Of a stretch of 35,103 nt of DNA, positions 8,593-16,573 are shown in pieces. Under the pieces are notes generated by a model that saw nothing but the letters and a program-made list of their open reading frames with translations, was not told the DNA's origin and did not search any database. The DNA comes from JAQYVL01 sp964578935 (GTDB taxonomy: Bacteria > Desulfobacterota > Desulfobacteria > Desulfobacterales > SURF-7): assembly GCA_964578935.1 (NCBI GenBank), contig CAZOEW010000011.1, positions 1 through 35,103 on the forward strand, given 5' to 3'. The position numbers were made by a program, and so were the translations under genes. How positions within the stretch are numbered: position 1 is the first letter of the stretch; each line of letters begins with the position of its first letter.

Positions 8593-8958
8593 ATTGTATC
8601 GATAATTCAGATAAAAGATCGTGCCGTTTTTAAAGAGTTTCTGGTTTTACCGTAAGATTGAAATCCCAGATTTGTGTGTTCTTTCAGCCAATCTTAGGTG
8701 TGTTGCATAAAAAAATCAAGGTTGTTATTGTAAATGATGGCTTTGTTATTATATTAGCATATGTTTATCCTGAAAATTCGGCTTTGCAGGAGGAAAAAAC
8801 ATGTACATATGGCAAATGGAACGTCTGCATCTGCCGCAGCGTTTGTCTTTGAAGCGTTCCTGACAATCTTTTCCGCTCAGAGGGGGTTTGGGGGAAGGCA
8901 GACAGTCCATTGTGCTGACGCTATTGAATCGAGATAATGAAAAAGAACAGGAGATGTA
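8593..8958 (+). other. 366-bp divergent intergenic region before lon
   Basis: This gap separates the divergent prepilin peptidase and lon genes, so it should carry promoters for both. It is AT-rich around 8700-8760 with several TATATT/TATTAT-like hexamers, but no pair with good -35 spacing stands out. No CIRCE element is seen. A short ORF with a strong ribosome site lies at 8801-8863 (listed separately). Confidence 0.4.
8801..8863 (+). CDS. Possible 20-codon small ORF in the lon leader
   Basis: An ATG at 8801 is preceded by GCAGGAGGAAAAAAC, one of the best Shine-Dalgarno sequences in the window, with about 7 bases of spacing. The ORF reads 20 codons ('MYIWQMERLHLPQ...') and stops with TGA at 8861-8863. 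The same bases can form a hairpin, since GGAACG (8817-8822) is complementary to CGTTCC (8855-8860). It could be a leader peptide controlling lon, whose start lies 95 bp downstream, or a small protein. No homologue is recognised. Confidence 0.3.
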   Translation: MYIWQMERLHLPQRLSLKRS

Positions 8959-11397
8959 ATGGCTGAAACAGATAAAGACGATCTTATAAGTCTTATTCAG
9001 GATGATGAAAACGATACGGAGATACCTGTCGAACTTCCTCTTCTGCCGGTCCGGGATGTTGTTATTTTTACCGATATGCTCTTGCCTTTGTTTGTCGGGC
9101 GGGAGAAATCGGTTGCTGCAATGGAAGCGGCTCTTGAGGGCAGTAAACTTCTTTTCCTTGCCACTCAGAAAGATCCAACCATTGAGAGCCCGGACCCCGA
9201 TGAGATATACCTTGTCGGCACTGTGGGGAAAATACTCAGGATGTTAAAGCTTCCGGACGGCCGTTTAAAAGCGCTCGTTCAGGGTATCTCAAAAGCGAAA
9301 ATAGTCAAATATACACGTAAAAGGACATCATACCGGGTTAAAATAAAACTGATAAAAGAAAAATCACCAGAGAAAATCAGTCTTGAATCAGAAGCACTGA
9401 TGCGCAATGTCCGGGAGCAGTGTGAAAAGATACTGGCCCTTCGTGGTGAAATGACCGGCGAAGTGGGAACAATCCTGGATAATATTGATGACCCGGGCAA
9501 GCTGGCGGATCTGGTGGCATCGAATTTGCGGCTGAAAACCGAAGACGCGCAGACCCTGTTAGAACTGACCGATCCTGTGGAGCGTTTAGTGAAGATCAAT
9601 GAGTTTTTATCCAAGGAGGTTGAGCTGTCGGCTGTTCAGGCAAAGATTCAGTCCGATGTTCGGGATGAAATTTCAAAGAGTCAGCGTGATTACTATTTGA
9701 GGGAACAGGTCAGGGCGATCCACAAGGAACTTGGGGAATCTGATGAAAAAACGAATGAGTTTGATGAATATACAAAAAAAATAAAGCACGCAAAGATGCC
9801 GAAGGATGTTGAGAAGGAGTCTTTAAAACAGCTCAAGCGTCTGCAAATGATGCATGCGGATTCCTCTGAGGCATCGATCGCACGGACCTATCTTGACTGG
9901 ATCGTGGAGATGCCGTGGAGTAAGTCAACAAGAGATTTTATTAACATCAAAAATGCACAAAAAATTCTTGATAACGATCATTACGGTCTCGATAAAATTA
10001 AAGACAGGATTCTTGAATATCTCAGTGTTCGTAAACTGAATCCAAAAATGAAAGGTCCGATTCTCTGTTTTGTAGGACCTCCCGGAGTGGGCAAGACATC
10101 TCTCGGCCAGGCCATCGCGAAAGCCATGAGACGAAAATTCGTTCGGATTTCTCTTGGTGGTCTGCGGGATGAGGCTGAAATCCGGGGGCACCGCCGGACA
10201 TATATTGGAGCGCTTCCAGGACGGATTATACAGGGTTTAAAACAGTGTGGAACAAACAATCCTGTATTTATGATGGATGAGATCGATAAAATCGGATCAG
10301 ACTATCGTGGAGATCCCTCTTCAGCGCTGCTCGAGGCGTTGGATCCCGAACAGAATATCGCTTTCAGCGATCACTATCTCAATATGCCTTTTGATCTTTC
10401 AAAAGTCATGTTTATTTTAACGGCCAATCTCACAGACACAATCCCTTCAGCCCTTTTTGATCGTATGGAAATAATCAATATTCCAGGTTATACGGAAGAA
10501 GAAAAAAGGCTTATCGCTGAAACGTATCTGCTGCCGCGTCAGATCAAGGAAAACGGCTTGAAATCAGGTAAAAGTTTATCCATCAGCCCCGGGGCAATGG
10601 ATACCATTATAACGGAATATACCTCTGAGGCGGGTTTGCGTAATCTGGAAAGAGAACTCGGAACGATCTGTCGAAAGGTGGCCAGGCGAAAGGCAGAAGG
10701 GGGAAATGGCTTTGTTTCGATTACAAGGAGCAATCTAAAAAATTATCTTGGTGTTCCGAAGTTCATGCCTGAAATGGATCAGGAGGAAAGCCAGATTGGC
10801 CTGTCTACCGGGCTGGCATGGACACAGGTTGGCGGAGAGGTTTTATATGTAGAGGCTTCTCTTTTGCCTGGCAAGGGAGAGCTTATCATAACCGGTCAGC
10901 TGGGAGAAGTGATGCAGGAGTCGGCACGTGCTGCATTGAGCTATACCCGCGCGAATATTGAATTGATGAACATTAAAAAAGATTTTTTTGAAACCCGGGA
11001 TATTCATATTCATGTTCCTGCCGGCGCAATTCCAAAAGATGGTCCGTCGGCGGGAATCGCAATTGCAACTGCCTTGATTTCCGCAATAACGGAAACACCT
11101 GTCAGCAAGGATGTTGCCATGACCGGTGAAATAACGTTACGAGGCAGGGTGCTGCCGATCGGTGGATTGAAGGAGAAAGCTCTTGGAGCTTTGAGAGCCG
11201 GTATCCGAACCATTATTATTCCTGAAAAGAACAGAAAAGATCTGCCTGAAATCCCAAGAAATGTGAAGCGAAAAATTAAGTTTATTCCTGTTGGCCAAAT
11301 GGATGATGTGCTTTCGATTGCCATGGGAGAATTTAAAAAAAAATCCGGGAAAAAAAAAGGTCGGCAAGTATCGAAAAATGAAAATACTGGCGGTTGA
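8959..11397 (+). CDS. lon: ATP-dependent Lon protease (LonA)
   Basis: Lon is the soluble AAA+ serine protease that degrades damaged and short-lived regulatory proteins. All three parts are present in the 812 residues: the N-terminal substrate domain ('ELPLLPVRDVVIFTDMLLPLFVGR'), the AAA+ module with Walker A GPPGVGKTS near residue 373 and Walker B 'FMMDEIDKIG', and the protease domain with the catalytic dyad Ser697 ('DGPSAG') and Lys740 ('GGLKEKALGA'). The C-terminal tail is unusually lysine-rich. A clear GGAG ribosome site precedes the ATG. The end overlaps tsaB by 20 bases, so the two are probably co-translated. Confidence 0.97.
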   Translation: MAETDKDDLISLIQDDENDTEIPVELPLLPVRDVVIFTDMLLPLFVGREKSVAAMEAALEGSKLLFLATQKDPTIESPDPDEIYLVGTVGKILRMLKLPDGRLKALVQGISKAKIVKYTRKRTSYRVKIKLIKEKSPEKISLESEALMRNVREQCEKILALRGEMTGEVGTILDNIDDPGKLADLVASNLRLKTEDAQTLLELTDPVERLVKINEFLSKEVELSAVQAKIQSDVRDEISKSQRDYYLREQVRAIHKELGESDEKTNEFDEYTKKIKHAKMPKDVEKESLKQLKRLQMMHADSSEASIARTYLDWIVEMPWSKSTRDFINIKNAQKILDNDHYGLDKIKDRILEYLSVRKLNPKMKGPILCFVGPPGVGKTSLGQAIAKAMRRKFVRISLGGLRDEAEIRGHRRTYIGALPGRIIQGLKQCGTNNPVFMMDEIDKIGSDYRGDPSSALLEALDPEQNIAFSDHYLNMPFDLSKVMFILTANLTDTIPSALFDRMEIINIPGYTEEEKRLIAETYLLPRQIKENGLKSGKSLSISPGAMDTIITEYTSEAGLRNLERELGTICRKVARRKAEGGNGFVSITRSNLKNYLGVPKFMPEMDQEESQIGLSTGLAWTQVGGEVLYVEASLLPGKGELIITGQLGEVMQESARAALSYTRANIELMNIKKDFFETRDIHIHVPAGAIPKDGPSAGIAIATALISAITETPVSKDVAMTGEITLRGRVLPIGGLKEKALGALRAGIRTIIIPEKNRKDLPEIPRNVKRKIKFIPVGQMDDVLSIAMGEFKKKSGKKKGRQVSKNENTGG

Positions 11398-12061
11398 TAC
11401 GGCTTCAAAAAGCTGTAGTGTGGCGATTTTAAAACAGGAAAAAATTTTTGCTGAAATTTCCAATGGTTCCGGAGAAACCCATTCAAAACACCTGATGGGA
11501 ATGATAGAATCCGCGATCAGGTCGTCAGGCGTCTCAAAAAACGATCTGGACGCATATGCGGTGTCGATCGGGCCAGGCAGTTTTACCGGTCTCCGGATAG
11601 GAATCAGTATGGTAAAAGGCCTTTCAGGCGCTTCCGGCAAGCCGGCAGCAGGGGTTTCGTCCCTTGACGCCCTTGCTTTCGATTTTTCCGATTCAAACCT
11701 GTTGATATGCGCCATGCTGGATGCCAGACGTCAAGAGGTATATTTTTCCTGCACTCGTTTTAAAGATGGGGTTATGACAAGGGTTGTTGAAGAGGGGGTC
11801 ATGGATCCCGGAAGAGTTGCATCAGCCATAAAAGAACCCTGCTTGTTTGTGGGAGACGGTTCCATGGCATATCGGAAGGTGATCTCTGAGAAAGCCGCTG
11901 AAGAGGTGTTTTTTGCACAACCGGAAAGGAATGCAATTCGCGCCGCCAATGTCGGATATCTCGGGCTGGAAAAAATACAAAAAGGAGAGGCATGCGAAAA
12001 AAATCTCCTGCCGCGCTACATTCGGAAATGTGATGCGGAGATCATAAAGAGCTTTTTTTAA
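11378..12061 (+). CDS. tsaB: tRNA threonylcarbamoyladenosine synthesis protein TsaB
   Basis: TsaB is the scaffold partner of TsaD in making the t6A modification at position 37 of ANN-decoding tRNAs. The start at 11378 gives the family N-terminus 'MKILAVDTASKSCSVAIL'. Other hallmarks are 'GSGETHSKHLMGMIESAI' and 'VSIGPGSFTGLRIGISMVKGL'. At 227 residues it is full length. An in-frame opening further upstream (11291) lies inside lon and adds residues alien to the family. The 20-base overlap with lon is notable. The downstream gene psd is 120 bp away. Confidence 0.92.
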   Translation: MKILAVDTASKSCSVAILKQEKIFAEISNGSGETHSKHLMGMIESAIRSSGVSKNDLDAYAVSIGPGSFTGLRIGISMVKGLSGASGKPAAGVSSLDALAFDFSDSNLLICAMLDARRQEVYFSCTRFKDGVMTRVVEEGVMDPGRVASAIKEPCLFVGDGSMAYRKVISEKAAEEVFFAQPERNAIRAANVGYLGLEKIQKGEACEKNLLPRYIRKCDAEIIKSFF

Positions 12062-12181
12062 ACTTATGAATCAAATGGAGATGTTATTTGATCCGTTTCC
12101 ATTGACAACGCACGATGGTTTTGATATTTTTACAAAGTTTTGAAAATGCTATTTAATACATTCAGACAGTTGGCGGTATAA

Positions 12182-12853
12182 ATGGAAAAATTTTTTTGGT
12201 CTGACCCCATGAGCCGGACGGCTTTTCCGGTTGCAAGACCGGGATATGGCGTAATCGGCGCTTCAGCATTTGCGACAGCCATACTTGCAATGATCGGCCT
12301 GACAGTCCCGGCATTTTTGGGGTTGATCATAACCTTCTTTATTTGCTGGTTTTTCAGGGATCCGGATCGTGTAATACCCTCTAAAGAGGGGGCTGTGGTT
12401 TCACCGGCTGACGGCAAAGTGGTCATAAGGGATATCGTAGATGATTGCCCTTTCATAGAAGGATCGTGTTTAAAAATCAGCATTTTTATGTCGATTTTTA
12501 ATGTTCATGTAAACCGGGTCCCTTATGAGGGAACCGTTTCCCGGGTTATATACAATCCAGGGAAATTTTTTACCGCCAATCTGGACAAGGCAACAACGGA
12601 TAATGAGCGGAACGCGATTGTTCTTAAAACTGAAAATGATAAGAACATCTGTTTTATTCAGATTGCCGGCCTGGTGGCAAGACGAATAATCTGTGGAGTT
12701 CAGGAAGGAGATTCGTTATCGCGTGGTCAGCGATTCGGAATGATATGTTTTGGTTCTCGACTTGATGTTTATTTGCCATCTGATTCCATACCGGAGGTTT
12801 TGGTAGGAGAAAAGGTAAAGGCGGGCAGTTCTGTTTTAGGATATCTGAAATGA
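12182..12853 (+). CDS. psd: Phosphatidylserine decarboxylase (short, archaeal/Sinorhizobium type)
   Basis: The enzyme decarboxylates phosphatidylserine to phosphatidylethanolamine at the inner membrane. It is a self-cleaving pyruvoyl enzyme; the cleavage site is the Gly-Ser in 'GMICFGSRLDVYLP' near residue 190. Other family features are 'CWFFRDPDRVIPSKEGAVVSPADGKV' and 'IFMSIFNVHVNRVPYEGTV'. Two hydrophobic segments lie in residues 20-58. The length (223) fits the short form. The partner gene pssA is often adjacent in related genomes but is absent here. The ribosome site is weak (TTGGCGG), so the exact start is less sure than the family. Confidence 0.93.
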   Translation: MEKFFWSDPMSRTAFPVARPGYGVIGASAFATAILAMIGLTVPAFLGLIITFFICWFFRDPDRVIPSKEGAVVSPADGKVVIRDIVDDCPFIEGSCLKISIFMSIFNVHVNRVPYEGTVSRVIYNPGKFFTANLDKATTDNERNAIVLKTENDKNICFIQIAGLVARRIICGVQEGDSLSRGQRFGMICFGSRLDVYLPSDSIPEVLVGEKVKAGSSVLGYLK

Positions 12854-12927
12854 TAAAAACCCAACACCAGATCCGGTCATTACCTTCCGGCTTTGCCTGA
12901 AAAAAAAGCGAAGTAGCCGAAACCTGC

Positions 12928-12955
12928 TTGCTGTGTAAAAGCTTAATATTATATC
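12928..12955 (+). promoter_or_regulatory. Possible sigma-70-type promoter for the downstream dehydrogenase
   Basis: TTGCTG at 12928-12933 and TATATC at 12950-12955 are separated by 16 bp. If used, the transcript would start near 12962 and run through the hairpin at 12984-13010 before the gene at 13054. Confidence 0.3.
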
Positions 12956-12983
12956 CATTTGTTGTGAACAGGTTGTACCTATC

Positions 12984-13010
12984 CCGCCGGCCTTTCAGGC
13001 CGGCGGTTTT
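12984..13010 (+). terminator. Strong rho-independent terminator or attenuator hairpin
   Basis: A perfect 10-bp GC-rich stem (CCGCCGGCCT / AGGCCGGCGG) with a TTC loop is followed by TTTT. It lies 130 bp after psd and only 44 bp before the next start codon, so it either ends the lon-tsaB-psd transcript or acts as an attenuator in the leader of the next gene. Confidence 0.8.
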
Positions 13011-13053
13011 GATCTGTCCGCTCAGGTTTAAATCATTTCAGGAGTGAGTTTTT

Positions 13054-14121
13054 ATGTCAAATGAGTATAACATTGCCGTCGTTCCCGGAGACGGGACCGG
13101 TCCGGAGGTTGTTGCCGAGGGAATGAAGGTCCTCGACAGTGCGGCAAAAAAATGTAATTTTTCAATAATCTACAAAAATTTCAACATCGGTGGTGAACAT
13201 TATAAGGCTACCGGCGAAACCTTGACAGACGAGGTAAAGGCATTGCTGAGGAAGACAGATGCCATTTTGCTGGGCGCTATCGGCCATCCGGATGTTAAGC
13301 CGGGAATTCTTGAAAAAGGTGTTTTGCTGAATCTTCGGTTTGATTTTGATCAGTATATCAATTTAAGACCGGTCAAGCTATATGACGGGGTTGATACTCC
13401 TTTAAAAAATAAAAGATCGGAGGATATCGATTTTGTTGTTGTGCGGGAGAATACGGAAGGACTTTATGTCGGTGCGGGTGGGACATTGAAATACGGCACA
13501 CCGGATGAGGTGGCTGTTCAAGAATCGATCAATACAAGAAAGGGTGTTGAACGGTGCATTCGGTATGCCTTTGAATATTGTAGAAAACGGAACAAGGGTA
13601 AAAAACTGACACTCTGCGGTAAAACCAATGTTCTTACCTATGCCTTTGATTTGTGGGAACGGACTTTTTATGATGTTTCAAAGGAGTATCCGGATATACA
13701 GACCGACTATGCTCATGTGGATGCCATCTGCATGTGGATGGTAAAGAATCCGGAATGGTTTGATGTGATTGTCACAGACAATATGTTTGGTGATATTATC
13801 ACTGACCTTGGAGCCATGATTCAGGGTGGTATGGGTATTGCCGCTGGTGGCAATATCAATCCGGACGGAGTGTCCATGTTTGAACCGATTGGGGGATCAG
13901 CCCCGAAATATACCGGGAAACAGGTTATCAACCCTATTGCCGCCATTCTGGCCGGGCAGCTCATGCTGGAGACATTGGGTGAGCAGGCGGCTGCAGATCT
14001 CATCGAAAAAGCCGTACAGAAGGTTCTGAAAGAAGATATAAAGGATGTCGGCGCCGGCAGGATGGGGTACACGACAAGTGAGGTCGGTGACCTGGTTGCG
14101 GAGTTTATTGACAAGGAATAA
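13054..14121 (+). CDS. leuB: Isopropylmalate/isocitrate dehydrogenase family, probably 3-isopropylmalate dehydrogenase
   Basis: This is an NAD(P)-linked beta-decarboxylating dehydrogenase of 355 residues. It has 'VVPGDGTGPEVVAEGMKVL' at the N-terminus, 'VRENTEGLYVGAGG', the metal-binding 'VTDNMFGDIITDLGA' and 'FEPIGGSAPKYTGKQVINPIAAILA'. The latter has GGSAPKYTG where classical LeuB has HGSAPDIAG, as seen in a Desulfobacterota branch of the family. Substrates might be 3-isopropylmalate, isocitrate or a related 2-hydroxyacid. The nearby context (psd, greA) does not decide it, and no other leucine genes are in the window. GGAG lies upstream of the ATG. Confidence 0.85.
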   Translation: MSNEYNIAVVPGDGTGPEVVAEGMKVLDSAAKKCNFSIIYKNFNIGGEHYKATGETLTDEVKALLRKTDAILLGAIGHPDVKPGILEKGVLLNLRFDFDQYINLRPVKLYDGVDTPLKNKRSEDIDFVVVRENTEGLYVGAGGTLKYGTPDEVAVQESINTRKGVERCIRYAFEYCRKRNKGKKLTLCGKTNVLTYAFDLWERTFYDVSKEYPDIQTDYAHVDAICMWMVKNPEWFDVIVTDNMFGDIITDLGAMIQGGMGIAAGGNINPDGVSMFEPIGGSAPKYTGKQVINPIAAILAGQLMLETLGEQAAADLIEKAVQKVLKEDIKDVGAGRMGYTTSEVGDLVAEFIDKE

Positions 14122-14166
14122 TCACCGCAAGTGATGAAAGGTTCATATTCATCCCACACAGGAGTG

Positions 14167-14661
14167 ATGATTTTGGAGAGAGTACCCATAACAAAAATCG
14201 GATACAGGGCATTACAGAAAGAACTGGAGAAACTGAAGCGTGTCGAACGCCCTTTGAACATCAAGGCGATCGAGGAAGCCCGGGCACACGGAGATCTGTC
14301 CGAGAATGCCGAATTTCATGCTGCAAAAGATCGTCAGGGGTTTATTGAGGGAAGAATAGGAGAGCTTGAATTCAAGCTGTCTAATGCTGAAATCATTGAT
14401 CCGGAAAAATTGCCGAAAGATAAAGCTTTGTTTGGCTGTCATGTTGTTCTTGAAAATATAGACACCGGTGATGAGGTTCGATATCAGCTCGTGGGACCGG
14501 ATGAATCGAACATTGATGAAGGGCGCATCTCTGTGTCATCGCCGCTCGGCAAAGCGATCATTGGGAAACAGCCCGGTGATGAGGTTGTGTTGAATGCGCC
14601 CGGTGGAAAAAGAAGCTATGAACTTATTGAGATCTTGTCGTATTTTAATTCCGGATTGTGA
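14167..14661 (+). CDS. greA: Transcription elongation factor GreA
   Basis: GreA rescues backtracked RNA polymerase by stimulating transcript cleavage. The coiled-coil N-terminus carries the acidic tip in 'EARAHGDLSENAEFHAAKDRQGFIEGRI', and the C-terminal FKBP-like domain has 'VSSPLGKAIIGKQPGDEV'. The length, about 164 residues, is standard. The start is uncertain: ATG at 14167 is only 2 bases from GGAG, while a TTG at 14173 has ideal 8-base spacing and gives a family-like 'MERVPITKIGY' N-terminus. A GTG at 14131 is unlikely. rpoZ follows, so two RNA-polymerase-associated genes are neighbours. Confidence 0.95.
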   Translation: MILERVPITKIGYRALQKELEKLKRVERPLNIKAIEEARAHGDLSENAEFHAAKDRQGFIEGRIGELEFKLSNAEIIDPEKLPKDKALFGCHVVLENIDTGDEVRYQLVGPDESNIDEGRISVSSPLGKAIIGKQPGDEVVLNAPGGKRSYELIEILSYFNSGL

Positions 14662-14720
14662 AATTGGTTTTTTTACGGCAGAATATTCAGAGAATAATAA
14701 ATTAAAATGGAGGTTTGATT

Positions 14721-14918
14721 GTGGCACGAATTACAGTTGAAGATTGCCTGACGAATGTTACAAACCGTTTCGAACTGGTGCATATGGCTGCCAAACGTGT
14801 TCGACAGATTCGTGAAGGCTCTGACTACCTTGTGTATTCTCCCAAGAACGAGGATATTGTTGTTTCTTTAAGAGAGATTGCAGCCGGAAAAGTTCATCGG
14901 AAACAGGATTCGGAGTAA
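14721..14918 (+). CDS. rpoZ: RNA polymerase omega subunit
   Basis: Omega assists assembly of RNA polymerase and binds ppGpp together with beta-prime. The GTG at 14721 is chosen because GGAGG lies 7 bases upstream and because it gives 'MARITVEDCLTNVTNRFELVHMAAKRVRQI', closely matching the E. coli N-terminus. A TTG at 14715 is too near the ribosome site. The 65-residue product includes the typical 'IVVSLREIAAGKV' helix. It lies 59 bp after greA and is probably in one operon with it. Confidence 0.95.
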   Translation: MARITVEDCLTNVTNRFELVHMAAKRVRQIREGSDYLVYSPKNEDIVVSLREIAAGKVHRKQDSE

Positions 14919-14921
14919 AAA

Positions 14922-14981
14922 CCCGCATAAAGTCCCCCTCTGATAATAGGAGCTGAGCTGGTTTTCCGAACATGCGGGGGA
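14922..14981 (+). promoter_or_regulatory. Possible alternative RNA structure between rpoZ and the ttcA-like gene
   Basis: CCCGCAT (14922-14928) can pair with ATGCGGG (14972-14978), while TCCCCC (14933-14938) can pair with GGGGGA (14976-14981). The two right-hand arms overlap, so the two pairings exclude each other. This is an inspection-level observation; no known riboswitch class is recognised. Confidence 0.25.
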
Positions 14982-15027
14982 TGCTAAGATCAAGACAATC
15001 GATCCGGATAAAGCTTGTTTTTTGGTA

Positions 15028-15753
15028 ATGGCACGATATACACATCAGAATATTAGACGATCGGTCGGTAAAGCATTGCACCATTATGAGATGATTTCCG
15101 ACGGAGAGAAAATAGCTGTCGGGCTTTCCGGAGGAAAAGACAGCCTGACACTGATGTGGATTCTGACGGAACGCCTGGCAAGAATTCCAATTTCATATGA
15201 ATTGTTTGCTATATACATCGATCCGGGGTTCGAGGGCAATTTTATCCAACCCCTCGAGGATTATTGCCGAAAGATGAACTACAGTCTGCGTGTAGAAAGA
15301 ACCGACTTTGGAGTGAAGGCTCACAGCAGCCAAAATCGAGAGAATCCCTGTTTTTTGTGCTCGATGCTCCGTAGAAAACGGATGTTTGAAATAGCGGATG
15401 AGCTTGGATGCTGCAAGCTGGCTCTCGGTCACCATAAAGACGATATCATTGAAACCCTTTTTATGAATATGTGTTATGCCGGGGAAATCAGCACGATGGT
15501 TCCGGTACAGCCCCTTTTTGGCGGCGAACTTACAATTATACGCCCTTTATCCTATGTTGATGAAGAGATGATTTGTCGATTCGCACGGCACAAGGAATTC
15601 CCCGAATTTATAAACCCTTGCCCTTCAGCCAAAAAATCCAGTCGCTATGAAATTAAGAATATGCTTCGCGGCCTGTATCAGAGCAATAAAAAAATTAAAG
15701 GTAATATTTTTAAATCGTTAAGTCGTGTCAAACAAGATTATCTTTTAAAATAG
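15028..15753 (+). CDS. ttcA: TtcA-like tRNA 2-thiolation ATPase
   Basis: This is a PP-loop ATPase of the TtcA/TtuA group that adds sulfur to a tRNA base, 2-thiocytidine-32 in the TtcA case. The PP-loop SGGKDS is in 'IAVGLSGGKDSLTLMWIL'. The cysteines expected for the iron-sulfur cluster are present: CxxC in 'NPCFLCSMLRRKRMFEIA' and a third Cys in 'NPCPSAKKS'. 'LALGHHKDDIIETLFMN' is another family block. At about 241 residues it is slightly shorter than E. coli TtcA. The start at ATG 15028 is chosen over TTG 15022; the ribosome site is weak. folE2 follows 43 bp later. Confidence 0.85.
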   Translation: MARYTHQNIRRSVGKALHHYEMISDGEKIAVGLSGGKDSLTLMWILTERLARIPISYELFAIYIDPGFEGNFIQPLEDYCRKMNYSLRVERTDFGVKAHSSQNRENPCFLCSMLRRKRMFEIADELGCCKLALGHHKDDIIETLFMNMCYAGEISTMVPVQPLFGGELTIIRPLSYVDEEMICRFARHKEFPEFINPCPSAKKSSRYEIKNMLRGLYQSNKKIKGNIFKSLSRVKQDYLLK

Positions 15754-15796
15754 GGGATGAGAATACCGGCTGGTTGGCACGGAGTCTCTTTAGATT

Positions 15797-16573
15797 ATGA
15801 AGGATATACAAAATCAGCGTGACGACAGAAATATTTCAATAAACAAGGTTGGTATCAAGAATATCCGATATCCGATAACCGTGATGGATCGTAAAAACAA
15901 TTTTCAGAATACGGTCGCATCCATTAATATGTACGTAGACCTGCCTCATGACAGCAAGGGAACCCATATGAGCCGGTTTGTGGAAATGCTGCATGCATTC
16001 CGCCCGGAGGTTTCACTGAAGTCTTTTTCCGTTATTCTTGATCAGATGAAGAAGGATCTCAATGCGGCATCTTCCCATATTGAAGTTGAATTTCCCTATT
16101 TCATCAGAAAGGAGGCGCCGGTCAGCAAATCTCCGGGACTCATGGATTATTCATGCCGTCTGATTGGAAGCAGTGATCCGGATGGTAAAATCGATCTTGT
16201 ATCCGAGGTTATTGTCCCGATATCTTCAGTCTGCCCGTGTTCAAAGGAGATCAGTGATGGCGGAGCGCACAACCAGCGTGGAGAAGTCCGGCTGAGCACC
16301 CGGTTCAAAAAGTTTATCTGGATTGAGGATATGATCACACTGGTGGAAGGTGCCGCATCCTGTGATGTTTACTCCGTTCTGAAGCGAGTTGATGAAAAAT
16401 GGGTTACGGAAAAAGGTTTTAACAATCCAAAATTTGTTGAAGATATTGTACGAGATATCGCAAAGGTTCTAGAGAAAGATGATAACATAACCTGGTTTTC
16501 GGTAAGTGTCGAAAATTTTGAATCCATTCATCATCACAGTGCTTATGCGTTTATTTCAAGCAATGGTCTTTGA
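15797..16573 (+). CDS. folE2: GTP cyclohydrolase FolE2 (type IB)
   Basis: FolE2 converts GTP to 7,8-dihydroneopterin triphosphate for folate synthesis and can replace FolE under zinc shortage. Family signs are 'VGIKNIRYPITVMD', 'VDLPHDSKGTHMSRFVEML' and 'ISSVCPCSKEISDGGAHNQRG', in which Cys146 is the likely metal ligand, and the C-terminal 'VSVENFESIHHHSAYA'. The length (258) is normal. It is separated from the TtcA-like gene by 43 bp and its 3' end overlaps the convergent dacB gene by 23 bp. Confidence 0.94.
   Translation: MKDIQNQRDDRNISINKVGIKNIRYPITVMDRKNNFQNTVASINMYVDLPHDSKGTHMSRFVEMLHAFRPEVSLKSFSVILDQMKKDLNAASSHIEVEFPYFIRKEAPVSKSPGLMDYSCRLIGSSDPDGKIDLVSEVIVPISSVCPCSKEISDGGAHNQRGEVRLSTRFKKFIWIEDMITLVEGAASCDVYSVLKRVDEKWVTEKGFNNPKFVEDIVRDIAKVLEKDDNITWFSVSVENFESIHHHSAYAFISSNGL

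Noticed and set aside
8700..8760. AT-rich promoter-like hexamers before lon
   Set aside because: Spacings between the best -35 and -10 candidates are 19 to 22 bp, too long for a convincing call.
8658..8852. A 64-codon frame upstream of lon
   Set aside because: It has no ribosome site and no protein-like composition, and it overlaps the better-supported short ORF at 8801 in another frame.
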